The notes: generated by a model from the letters alone, not told the origin. DNA of 12,100 nt from an uncultured Trueperaceae bacterium (GCA_937907415.1 CALCHY010000168.1:1-12100), one strand, 5' to 3'. Positions 1 through 6,663 are shown, counted from the stretch's first letter. Numbers and translations: made by a program.

Positions 1-82
1 TGCTTTACGGTATGACCGTGACGTACTGTCTAACCCGAGCTTCGTCGCGCTGTTCACACCCGCGGCGACGTTCCCGTCCTAG
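1..82 (+). CDS. Possible 3' end of an upstream gene (partial)
   Basis: Reading from base 2, one frame stays open for 26 codons and ends at TAG (80-82), with a peptide ending in ALFTPAATFPS. The codons have the G/C-ending pattern of the neighbouring genes. Frame 1 hits a stop at once, and frame 3 is open but reads as an arginine- and cysteine-rich peptide unlike a protein. I therefore think this is the tail of a gene that began before the window, probably another member of the same locus. The piece is too short to name a family, and it could be chance. Confidence 0.35.
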   Translation, partial: ALRYDRDVLSNPSFVALFTPAATFPS

Positions 83-204
83 CCGTTCCTGCGGTTGGTG
101 AGGTTACGGTCGCAGGTGGAAAGAGTGGCCAAGCGAAGTCCACGGTCGAGGCCTGGGTCATATCGCTCTCTCGGCCCCATACGCAATCTGACGCTCTAAG
201 CAGG

Positions 205-210
205 TAACAT
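205..210 (+). promoter_or_regulatory. Possible -10 box (TAACAT) before the nonulosonate genes
   Basis: TAACAT fits TANNNT and lies 10 bases before the ATG at 221. No good -35 hexamer is visible 16-18 bases upstream, and no Shine-Dalgarno sequence sits at normal distance from the ATG; the only AGG is about 16 bases away. If the box is real, the transcript would start very near the ATG and be almost leaderless. The 138 bases from 83 to 220 hold no other feature I can support. This is weak, pattern-only evidence. Confidence 0.25.
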
Positions 211-220
211 TGCGAGACAA

Positions 221-1885
221 ATGCGCCAAGCACCGTCACAGTCCGATGAACCATCAATCCTTGTAGTGATTCCTGCCCGCGGAGGTTCAAAGGGCATTCC
301 AAGAAAGAACCTCCGCTCTCTGAACGGCGTCCCTCTTATCGCCTACTCCATTCGTACCGCGCTCGCCTCACAACATCGCCCCCTTGTTGTAGTCAGCACG
401 GATGATGAAGAGATCGTAGTCATCGCCGAGAAGGAAGGTGCTAAGGTCCACCGTCGCAGCCGAAACCTAGCGGTCGATGCAACGACTCTGGACCCGGTCA
501 TCTACGACGCCGTCACAAGCCTGGAACAGCAGTCAGGAATCAGATCCGACCTTGTAGCAACCGTTCAACCAACTTCTCCTCTACTAACAACTGAATCTCT
601 GGACACAGCACTTTCCCGCATGCTCGCGGACCCCACCCTCGACACGACCATCTCGGCCACCAACGACACGCATTTGTCATGGCGCCGAGAAGGGAACCGC
701 TTCGTTCCGAACTACGAGAAGAGGGTGAATCGGCAGTATCTCCCACCCACTTATCGCGAGACCGGAGGGTTCCTTATCTGTCGCCGAGACGTGCTAACCG
801 CAACGTCGCGGATAGGACCGAACGTGCAGCTCTTCGAACTGAAGATGCCGGAGTCCATCGACATCGACAGCCACGCAGACTGGGGAATAGCCACCCACTA
901 CTTGCGCCGGAAGAAGTTCCTCTTCGTGGTCACCGGGCACCGGCAGGTGGGCATGGGCCATGTCTACAACTCGCTCCTTATCGCCAACGACCTGGCACAT
1001 CACGCCGTGGAGTTCCTGGTGGACGACCGGAGTCAGTTAGCCTTCGATGCCATCAGCCTTCGCAACTACCCGGTACACATGCAATCCAGCGCCAACCTGG
1101 CTGACGACGTAAATCGCTTAGCGCCCGACGTTGTCATTAACGACCACCTCGATACCAGTGAGGAGTACATGCGAGCGATCGCTCACCCTGGGCGAAGGCT
1201 GATCAACGTGGAGGACCTTGGGCCGGGAGCCCGCATGGCCGATCTAGTGGTCAACGCCCTTTACCCCGATGCCGACATCGGCGCCAAGACGAGAGCGGTG
1301 TTCGGACCTGAGGTAGCAACATTGCGGGACGAGTTCATCCTCACGTCTTCCGCGGAACCACGTTCGCGTGTAGAACGCATGCTGCTGACTTTCGGCGGGA
1401 CCGATCCAAGTGGGCTGACCGCTAAGGTGCTCAATGCGATTCAGCCGTGGTGTGAAGCTAACGGAATCGCTATCGACATCGTTACGGGTCTCGGTTTCGA
1501 TGCCGCGGACTCGCTGACGATGGGAGCGAACGTAACCCTCCATAAGGACGTAAGAGCTATCTCCACGCTGATGAACGACGCCGACATCGCGTTCACGTCC
1601 GCTGGCAGGACCCTTTTCGAGCTCGCCTCATTGGGAACACCAGCCATAGTCCTCGCGCAGAACGAGCGGGAACTCACGCACACCTTCGCTTCTGAGGAGT
1701 ACGGGTTCATCCATCTTGGCCTAGGAGCACAGGTATCTGATGACACGGTTCTGGCGGCCCTAAGAGACCTCGTGTCGAACACGGATCGGCGCTTGGACCT
1801 TCGTGAACGCATGCTGTCGGTAGACTTGAGGCAGGGCCGCAGGAACGTGGCCCGTTTGGTCGAGGAGATAGCCACCCAGTCATGA
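221..1885 (+). CDS. Fused CMP-nonulosonate cytidylyltransferase / PseG-like UDP-sugar hydrolase
   Basis: This 554-residue protein joins two cytoplasmic enzymes of nonulosonic-acid synthesis. Residues about 12-228 are a CMP-sialate/pseudaminate synthetase (NeuA/PseF/LegF type), which activates the nine-carbon sugar with CTP. It has the nucleotide-binding motif IPARGGSKGIPRKN at 17-30, QPTSPL at 116-121 and an acidic IDID segment near 213-216. Residues about 232-554 are a PseG/SpsG-like GT-B fold hydrolase, which removes UDP from the 2,4-diamino sugar precursor. It has GMGHV at 244-248, whose histidine is the expected catalytic residue, FGGTDPSG at 391-398, and AGRTLFELASLG at 461-472. In many bacteria these are two separate genes. 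The ATG at 221 was chosen because the IPARGGSKG strand begins 16 residues later, as is usual, although it lacks a clear ribosome binding site. The stop overlaps the next start (ATGA), so the two genes are probably translationally coupled. Which nonulosonic acid is made cannot be read from the sequence. Confidence 0.9.
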   Translation: MRQAPSQSDEPSILVVIPARGGSKGIPRKNLRSLNGVPLIAYSIRTALASQHRPLVVVSTDDEEIVVIAEKEGAKVHRRSRNLAVDATTLDPVIYDAVTSLEQQSGIRSDLVATVQPTSPLLTTESLDTALSRMLADPTLDTTISATNDTHLSWRREGNRFVPNYEKRVNRQYLPPTYRETGGFLICRRDVLTATSRIGPNVQLFELKMPESIDIDSHADWGIATHYLRRKKFLFVVTGHRQVGMGHVYNSLLIANDLAHHAVEFLVDDRSQLAFDAISLRNYPVHMQSSANLADDVNRLAPDVVINDHLDTSEEYMRAIAHPGRRLINVEDLGPGARMADLVVNALYPDADIGAKTRAVFGPEVATLRDEFILTSSAEPRSRVERMLLTFGGTDPSGLTAKVLNAIQPWCEANGIAIDIVTGLGFDAADSLTMGANVTLHKDVRAISTLMNDADIAFTSAGRTLFELASLGTPAIVLAQNERELTHTFASEEYGFIHLGLGAQVSDDTVLAALRDLVSNTDRRLDLRERMLSVDLRQGRRNVARLVEEIATQS

Positions 1886-2946
1886 CACGCCGAATTAGCG
1901 ACATCTTCGCCGCCGGGTTCGACCGTCGGCCGTTAGCAGTAAGACCCTACCTGATAGCAGAAGCTGGCGTTAACCACGGCGGCTCCATGGACTTGGCGCG
2001 CCGCCTGGTCGACGAAGCCACAGCGGGCGGAGCCGACGCCATCAAGTTCCAGACCTACAAGGCTGAGTCTTTAGCCATGCGCCACTCTCCTGCGTATTGG
2101 GACCTAACGCAAGAGAGCACCGCTTCGCAGTTCGAGCTATTCAAGAAGTACGATGCCTTCGGCGCCGAGCAGTACGAGGAGTTGAAGGAGTACTGCGACC
2201 ACGCCGGCATAGAATTCATGAGCACCCCGTTCGATCTTGACGCCGCGAAGGCCATCAACGAACTAGTCGACGTTCACAAGGTCTCGTCGAGCGACATTAC
2301 CAACCGGCCACTCATCGAACTGATAGCGTCGTTCGGCAAACCCATCCTTCTCTCCACCGGTGCGAGTGACCACGCAGAAGTGAAGCAGGCGGTGAGCTGG
2401 ATCGACGCAGCCGGCGCCCCCGTCGCACTTCTCCACTGTGTTCTCAACTATCCGACGGCCGACGAAGACGCCAACCTGGGTCGCATCGTCACGCTTAGAG
2501 AAGAGTTCCCGAATAACCCGATCGGCTACTCCGACCATACGCTACCGGGCGACCTGGAACCTCTCGTGATAGCGGCGGGCCTCGGGGCGGTGGTCCTGGA
2601 GAAGCACTTCACCTACGACACGAGTCTCCCGGGGAACGACCACTACCACGCCTTGGACGAGGGCACCCTGAAGAGACAAGTGGAACGGTTGGAGCGGGCG
2701 GTCCTGCTGACCGGCCGCTTCGACATGGGCTACTTGGAGAGCGAAGCGGCCAGCCGGCAGCATGCACGGCGGAGTTTGGTTGCGGCGGTCGATATTCCAG
2801 CTGGTTCGGTCATAGGGGAACGGCATCTCATAGCGAAGCGCCCTGGCAATGGCATAAGTCCATCTCGGATAGATGAGGTGCTGGGGCGCCGCGCTTCCAG
2901 CCTGATCGCAGCCGATACTGCCCTGAGCTGGGAACACTTAGAGTGA
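1882..2946 (+). CDS. neuB: NeuB-family nonulosonate (sialate-like) synthase
   Basis: This 354-residue protein condenses phosphoenolpyruvate with a six-carbon amino sugar to form a nine-carbon nonulosonic acid in the cytoplasm. The N-terminal NeuB TIM barrel spans about residues 20-280. It shows IAEAGVNHGG (25-34), IKFQTY (54-59), STPFD (114-118), YSDHT (216-220) and EKHFT (240-244). The two histidines, H219 and H242, match the metal ligands known in Neisseria NeuB, and K55/Q57 match its substrate-contact region. A SAF (antifreeze-like) domain follows at about 295-350, starting with RRSLVAAVDIPAG, and supplies the conserved arginine. The length is normal for the family. IAEAGVNH is closer to the NeuB/LegI wording than to PseI, while the upstream gene carries a PseG-like hydrolase, so the exact product is open. 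The ATG overlaps the previous stop and the following gene overlaps the stop, indicating one coupled transcript. Confidence 0.94.
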   Translation: MTRRISDIFAAGFDRRPLAVRPYLIAEAGVNHGGSMDLARRLVDEATAGGADAIKFQTYKAESLAMRHSPAYWDLTQESTASQFELFKKYDAFGAEQYEELKEYCDHAGIEFMSTPFDLDAAKAINELVDVHKVSSSDITNRPLIELIASFGKPILLSTGASDHAEVKQAVSWIDAAGAPVALLHCVLNYPTADEDANLGRIVTLREEFPNNPIGYSDHTLPGDLEPLVIAAGLGAVVLEKHFTYDTSLPGNDHYHALDEGTLKRQVERLERAVLLTGRFDMGYLESEAASRQHARRSLVAAVDIPAGSVIGERHLIAKRPGNGISPSRIDEVLGRRASSLIAADTALSWEHLE

Positions 2947-3248
2947 GCAAGTATTACGTCCTACTGACCGGAAGCAAGAACAACGCCGGCGATTACCTGA
3001 TCAAGAGCAGAGCAAAGGACCTGTTGAGTGCGTGGCGCCCGGATCGGGAGTTTGTAGACATGAACGGCTGGGAGCCGCTATCCGACGAGGCGCTAGACAT
3101 AGTGAACGGAAGCGAAGCTCTCGTGCTCACGGGTGGGCCTGCTATCAACACAAAGATGCGGCCATTGGTGTATGCACTAAGGGACAACCTCGACGAGATC
3201 ACAGTACCGATAACCACCTTCGGTGTGGGCCGCGCCGCCAGCCGGTAA
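2943..3248 (+). pseudogene. Truncated polysaccharide pyruvyl transferase-family gene
   Basis: The GTG start overlaps the neuB stop (GTGA), which fixes the start. The 101 residues begin YYVLLTGSKNNAGDYLI and contain VLTGGPAIN, the usual N-terminal pattern of the polysaccharide pyruvyl transferase (PF04230) family, whose members are normally 300-400 residues long and add pyruvate ketals or related groups to glycans. Only the first third is here. The frame stops just after the strand ending FGVG. Reading one base earlier (frame of 3230-3280) adds PRRQPVSKSVELFNDS before a stop, so a one-base loss in the GGG run at 3227-3229 may have occurred as well. From about 3259 onward the DNA matches an antisense acetyltransferase instead, so the rest of the gene has been lost by rearrangement. 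It is very unlikely to make an active enzyme. Confidence 0.8.
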
Positions 3249-3258
3249 GCAAGTCAGT

Positions 3259-3327
3259 GGAACTCTTCAACGACTCGTAGTGTTGCCAGTCCCTCATCTT
3301 GAAGACGCGGGCTGGGCTGATAGCGCC
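3259..3327 (-). pseudogene. 3'-end remnant of a second hexapeptide acetyltransferase gene
   Basis: Read on the minus strand, this stretch encodes GAISPARVFKMRDWQHYESL followed by KSS. The C-terminus of the intact acetyltransferase at 4743-5273 reads GAIVGGSPAKVFKHRD, then MDHYERLKAA. About 16 of 23 aligned residues are identical, with a three-residue gap (VGG) that removes part of the last turn. Upstream of the glycine the match stops within about 10 bases of the left end of the insertion sequence, and there is no start codon or N-terminal part. It is a decayed scrap of a paralogous gene lying in the same orientation as the intact copy. Confidence 0.72.
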
Positions 3328-3335
3328 CCGTAAGC

Positions 3336-3345
3336 TCTGTAAATT
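3336..3345. repeat. Left terminal inverted repeat core of the IS256 element
   Basis: TCTGTAAATT is the exact reverse complement of 4670-4679. The match weakens inward (AGGTGGC against TCCTCCAG), as in an aged or naturally imperfect IS256 end. Confidence 0.75.
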
Positions 3346-3360
3346 AGGTGGCTCTGCGAC

Positions 3361-3390
3361 TTTCTCGTGAGAGAAAGGAGCCATCGCTCC
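3361..3390 (+). other. Two adjacent small hairpins in the IS leader
   Basis: TTTCTC-GTGA-GAGAAA (3361-3376) is followed at once by GGAGC-CATC-GCTCC (3377-3390). Both are perfect stems of 6 and 5 bp with 4-base loops, between the left repeat and the transposase ATG at 3433. Such structures in insertion sequences can limit transposase expression from outside transcription. That role is inferred here and not shown. Confidence 0.45.
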
Positions 3391-3432
3391 TCCAGAATGG
3401 GAAGTGGACACAACCCTGGAACGGAGTGAACG

Positions 3433-4650
3433 ATGGCTCAACCGAAGGATAGTGCTTTGACGACGCGCCTGCGTGAGGCGCTCATTGATCAACCCGATTT
3501 CCTGCGCGACATCGTGCAGTCAACGCTGCAGCGGCTGCTGGACGAGGAGATCACCCTGCACCTGAACGCCGACCCGCACGAGAGAACCGAGGAGCGGCGC
3601 GGGTACCGCAACGGCTACCGCCCCAGGCAGCTCAAGACGCGCGTTGGGACCCTGCACCTGCTGGTGCCGATGGACCGCGAGGGCACCTTCAAGACGGAGC
3701 TCTTCGACCGGAACCAGCGCAGTGAGAAGGCGCTGGTGCTGTCGCTGATGGAGATGTAACTGGTGGGCGTGAGCACGAGGAAGGTCAAGGACATCACCGA
3801 GGTGCTGTGCGGCACCAATTTCAGCAAGAGCACCGTGAGCCGCCTCACCGGTCAACTCGATGAGGAGCTGAGCGCCTGGCGGGAGCGGCGCTTGGGCGAC
3901 GTCGCCTACCCCTACCTGGTGGTGGACGCCAGGTACGAACACGTCAGGGTTGACGGGCGGGTGGTGAGTCAGGGCGTGCTGGTTGTGAAGGGCGTGAGGG
4001 AGGACGGGCAGCGGGAGCTCTTAGCGGTGGACGTGGCCGACAGCGAGAACGAGGCGACCTACGACGCGCTCTTCCGCAAGCTGAAGGAGCGCGGCCTGCA
4101 CGGCGTGCAGCTCGTGACCAGCGACGACCACAAGGGCTTGGTGGCCGCCATCCAGCGCCACTTCCAGGGCGCAGCCTGGCAGCGTTGCCAGGTGCACTTC
4201 CTGAGGAACGCGCGTGGCAAGGTGGCCCGCAAGCATCAGGCGCCGCTCACCAGTGACCTGAAGGCGATCTACGCCGCACCGGATAGGGAGTGGGCGCTGG
4301 ACGCCGCCCGGGGCGTGGTGGAGCGCTGGAGCGCCTCCCACCCGGCGGTGGCGGCGTGGCTCGAGGAGGGAATCGAGGCCACGCTGGTGTGCTTCGCGTT
4401 CCCCGAACCCCACCGCCGGCGCATCCGCTCCGCGAACGGCCTGGAGCGCTTCAACCAGGAGCTGAAGCGCCGGACGCGGGTGGTTAGGATCTTCCCGAAC
4501 CGAGAAGCATGCCTAAGGTTGGTGACGGCATTGTGCGTGGAGCAGAGCGAGGAGTGGCTCTCGGGCCGGAAGTACCTGGATATGGAACTGCTCGACAACA
4601 CCGCAGCTTCAGCGACGACCAGAAGTGAGGAGGTGGGCTTGGCAGCCTAG
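3433..4650 (+). pseudogene. IS256-family transposase interrupted by one in-frame stop
   Basis: The reading frame from ATG 3433 (GGAG 6 bases upstream) to TAG 4650 would give 405 residues, normal for IS256 transposases. It is broken only by TAA at 3757-3759 (codon 109). Family members usually read EMYxxGVSTRKV here, so the stop replaces the tyrosine and one base change (TAC or TAT to TAA) explains it. The N-terminal part has ERRGYRNGYRPRQLKTRVG. Downstream, the DDE catalytic residues are intact, numbered on the full frame: D165 in VVDARYEHVR, D231 in VTSDDHKGL and E338 in NGLERFNQELKRR. The WQRCQVHFLRN motif is also present. A GGAG (3750-3753) lies 9 bases before GTG 3763, so the catalytic part could be translated by restart, but it would lack the N-terminal DNA-binding region. 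The rest of the frame is undamaged, so the stop looks recent. Confidence 0.9.
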
Positions 4651-4669
4651 CGATGACTGGCTCTGGAGG

Positions 4670-4679
4670 AATTTACAGA
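4670..4679. repeat. Right terminal inverted repeat core of the IS256 element
   Basis: AATTTACAGA, 20 bases after the transposase stop, is the exact reverse complement of the left core at 3336-3345. It places the element's right end at about 4682. Confidence 0.75.
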
Positions 4680-4742
4680 CACTTACGGACTTGACTTTCA
4701 CCCTGCGGCAGGCGCCAGGGAGAGTACTCGTGTGTATCGCGT

Positions 4743-5273
4743 TCAGAAGAACTTTCCTGCCGCTTTCAACCGCTCGTAATGGTCCATGTCTCGGTGTTTG
4801 AACACCTTGGCGGGGCTGCCCCCGACTATTGCCCCAATCGGGACATCCGACACCACTACGGCGCCTGCCTGGACTACGCATCCTTCTCCTAGGGTCACCC
4901 CGCCGATTATCGTCACCCTTGAACCCAGCCACACGTTGTCACCGATGTCCACATCCCTCTGGATGGACGCGGAACCATAGGGAACTGCTTCGCCATGGTC
5001 ATAATCGTGGAAGCTGGTGATTATCAAGCATTCCGGCCCCGAGTGAAAGTTGTTGCCGATCCTCACATTGCCGGTGCCAGAAACTATCATTCCATTGAAG
5101 TTCGTGTTGGCCCCAAGGCTGGTGCGTTTCGTGAGGCGCGTTGGGCCATTCACTTTCGGCGGCGCTTGGTAAGAACCCAGCGTCAACATGGCTACGGCCC
5201 TATAGTACCGGCGCTGAAGCTTACGCATGAAATGATAGGGGTACTTCAGCAGTCTCCGTGCGCTCGGGCTCAT
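4743..5273 (-). CDS. Hexapeptide-repeat O-acetyltransferase (WbbJ/CatB-like)
   Basis: This 176-residue cytoplasmic enzyme is predicted to move an acetyl group from acetyl-CoA to a sugar of the repeat unit, or to a nucleotide-sugar precursor. After a basic N-terminal stretch (1-35), left-handed beta-helix turns run from about residue 52 to 152 with the [LIV]Gxxxx pattern, for example VRIGNN, VDIGDN, VWLGSR, VTLGEG and VVQAGA. The usual catalytic histidine is in FHDYDH (H89 or H93), and the family C-terminal signature GGSPAKVFKHR is at 151-161. The length is typical. The acceptor is unknown. The gene runs opposite to the flippase and ends about 60 bases from the insertion sequence. No Shine-Dalgarno sequence precedes the ATG, but TAAACT lies 9 bases upstream. 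A damaged copy of its 3' end sits on the other side of the insertion sequence. Confidence 0.88.
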   Translation of the reverse strand: MSPSARRLLKYPYHFMRKLQRRYYRAVAMLTLGSYQAPPKVNGPTRLTKRTSLGANTNFNGMIVSGTGNVRIGNNFHSGPECLIITSFHDYDHGEAVPYGSASIQRDVDIGDNVWLGSRVTIIGGVTLGEGCVVQAGAVVVSDVPIGAIVGGSPAKVFKHRDMDHYERLKAAGKFF

Positions 5274-5282
5274 ATGCGACTT

Positions 5283-5288
5283 AGTTTA
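5283..5288 (-). promoter_or_regulatory. Possible -10 box (TAAACT) for the acetyltransferase
   Basis: On the minus strand TAAACT fits TANNNT and ends 9 bases before the ATG at 5273, where no ribosome binding site is seen. This would give a very short or absent leader. No convincing -35 is present; the place where it would be lies in the loop region of the inverted repeat. The spacing resembles that of TAACAT before the gene at 221. Confidence 0.28.
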
Positions 5289-5290
5289 CG

Positions 5291-5326
5291 ACAGGTGGTC
5301 ACCGGAATCCTCCGGTGACCACCTGT
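5291..5326. repeat. Perfect 16-bp inverted repeat with 4-nt loop
   Basis: The left arm 5291-5306 (ACAGGTGGTCACCGGA) and the right arm 5311-5326 are exact reverse complements around ATCC. It lies in the intergenic space between the divergent acetyltransferase and flippase genes. There is no run of T after either arm, so it is not a classical intrinsic terminator in either direction, and a terminator between divergent genes would have no obvious target. It could be a dimeric regulator site, a leader hairpin for the flippase transcript, or a terminator left from an earlier gene order. Confidence 0.8.
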
Positions 5327-5361
5327 TGACAGATCGCCATCCAGGGCGGTTCCGGCCTTTG

Positions 5362-5370
5362 TGGTACCTT
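5362..5370 (+). promoter_or_regulatory. Possible extended -10 box (TGGTACCTT) before the flippase
   Basis: TGGTACCTT fits TGnTAnnnT. It lies 6 bases before an in-frame GTG at 5377 and 57 bases before the preferred ATG at 5428. No -35 is at proper spacing; a perfect TTGACA at 5326-5331 is too far (33 bases). Weak evidence. Confidence 0.22.
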
Positions 5371-5427
5371 TGCCACGTGCTGTGTCGCCTGAGTGCGCTG
5401 ATCGCAAAGGCCCGTAGTCCCAACGAG

Positions 5428-6663
5428 ATGCCCTTCCTGCGCGAATTCCTGCGCTTCGGTTCTTCCACAGCTTTTGTCCAGGTTTCGAGGATGGCCAGCG
5501 GCCTTGCCGTGGCCGCGCTCGTCGAACCCTCCGCTTGGGGCCATTGGTATCTGCTCAACCTCATCGTCGCGTACGGAGCGCTCACGCAATTAGGGGCGCT
5601 CAACGGCATGAACCGCGAGGTCCCGGCCTCTCTAGGGCGCGGCGAGGCTGCTGCAGCGCTTACGCTGCGCCGCACAGCGCTTGGGGTCGTCCTGCTGTCT
5701 ACCGGCGCAGTCACCCTTACCCTCCTCGTGGCAGGAATCGCGGTTCCCTCGATTGGCCTGTCGACCGAGTTCCTGCTTACGATCCTGCTTCTCTTCGCCA
5801 CTCAGATCTACACCTACGCCACTACGAGCCTCCGTTCCACGACCCATTTCACCGAACTATCCCGGATCCAATACCTGCAAGCGATCGCGTTTCCGCTGCT
5901 GTCCATCGCTGGCGCCGCATGGCAGGGCCTGGCGGGCTACATCGTCGGGCAGACCCTCGCCTTGCTCATCGTTAGCGTGACTGCGTCCGGTGCGCGCAAT
6001 GTGAGCTGGGTGCCCAGGTTTGATCTAAGGGTCGGCCGGAGCCTGATCTCGGTCGGCTTCCCGATCATGTTGGTGGGCCTCATCCACACGCTGTTCGCTA
6101 CCGTGGACAGGTGGGTCGTAGCTGCTAACCTCGGTTCCGAGGCGCTCGGCCATTATTCTTTGGCAATCATGGCACTCACGGCCGTTGCCCTCTTCCCGCA
6201 GGTGATATCCCAGCAGTTCTATCCGCGCATGGCGTTCGCTTGGTCCGCACACCGGGACGTCGACGGACTACGGAGTTTAGCGACCCGTCAGCGGTTCTTC
6301 ACTCTCGCTGCTGTCGTGCCCATCGTCGGGGTCACTATGCTCATCGCGCCTCCAATTGTCCGGGCAGTACTGCCGCATTACACTCCCGGCGTTCCCGCGA
6401 TTCTAGTGACATCGTTGGTTCCGCTCGTCTCGACTGTAGGCGAAGGCTACGGCGGCGTCCTCCATGTTCTCAATCGGCAGTACTGGTACATGGGAGCGAT
6501 CCTCTTCGCGGCTGCCTTGAACGTTAGCGTGAGCCTCTTGCTCGTGGGGCCGCTCGGGCTCACTGGCGTTGCTCTTGGAACGCTCGCCGCGTTCGGTTCG
6601 CTGGCTATCCTCCGAGTCGTTCTCGGGGACCTTGCGCTCAAGCGCACTGCGTTGCGACCATGA
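5428..6663 (+). CDS. Wzx-type polysaccharide flippase (MOP superfamily)
   Basis: From ATG 5428 this is a 411-residue, very hydrophobic protein with about 12 predicted membrane spans and few charged residues apart from short loops. It opens with FLREFLRFGSSTAF, followed by VEPSAWGHWYLLNLI, the usual start of O-antigen/polysaccharide flippases. A later RWVVAANLGSEALGHYSLA is the typical internal segment of the MOP/PF01943 fold. It is predicted to flip the undecaprenyl-linked repeat unit across the inner membrane. The start is uncertain: the frame is open back to TTG 5326 and includes TTG 5359 and GTG 5377. I prefer ATG 5428 because the first helix begins right after it, though no good ribosome binding site is visible. 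The stop overlaps the next gene (ATGA), so they are co-expressed. Specificity cannot be read from the sequence. Confidence 0.87.
   Translation: MPFLREFLRFGSSTAFVQVSRMASGLAVAALVEPSAWGHWYLLNLIVAYGALTQLGALNGMNREVPASLGRGEAAAALTLRRTALGVVLLSTGAVTLTLLVAGIAVPSIGLSTEFLLTILLLFATQIYTYATTSLRSTTHFTELSRIQYLQAIAFPLLSIAGAAWQGLAGYIVGQTLALLIVSVTASGARNVSWVPRFDLRVGRSLISVGFPIMLVGLIHTLFATVDRWVVAANLGSEALGHYSLAIMALTAVALFPQVISQQFYPRMAFAWSAHRDVDGLRSLATRQRFFTLAAVVPIVGVTMLIAPPIVRAVLPHYTPGVPAILVTSLVPLVSTVGEGYGGVLHVLNRQYWYMGAILFAAALNVSVSLLLVGPLGLTGVALGTLAAFGSLAILRVVLGDLALKRTALRP

Larger units (their letters stand above)
3334..4682 (+). mobile_element. IS256-family insertion sequence, about 1.35 kb
   Basis: The element consists of an IS256-type transposase gene (3433-4650) between imperfect terminal inverted repeats. 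The best core is a perfect 10-bp match, 3336-3345 (TCTGTAAATT) against 4670-4679. Outer tips are approximate: GCTCTG on the left and CAGACAC on the right. The length is typical of the family. Outside the core, CCGTAA on the left and TTACGG on the right are also inverted but out of register by one base, so the true tips could lie about 6 bases further out. IS256 elements usually make an 8-9 bp target duplication; none is visible with either set of tips. With the stop codon in its transposase, the element is probably not autonomous. Confidence 0.87.

Noticed and set aside
54..302. 82-codon minus-strand frame at the left edge
   Set aside because: It overlaps the start of the cytidylyltransferase gene, the peptide has no recognisable pattern and it has no context; it is a chance frame.
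3199..3492. 97-codon minus-strand frame across the IS left end
   Set aside because: Only the middle (3259-3327) resembles a protein family; the rest crosses the IS repeat and transposase start, so it is not a gene as a whole.
3763..4650. Independent second transposase gene starting at GTG 3763
   Set aside because: It is in the same frame as 3433-3759 and together they make one normal-length IS256 transposase, so a nonsense mutation is the simpler explanation.
5291..5326. Intrinsic terminator
   Set aside because: The stem is strong but no T run follows on either strand, and the neighbouring genes are divergent.
5326..5331. Perfect TTGACA as a -35 promoter element
   Set aside because: No -10-like hexamer lies 16-18 bases downstream (the bases there are GGTTCCGG); the nearest candidate is 33 bases away.
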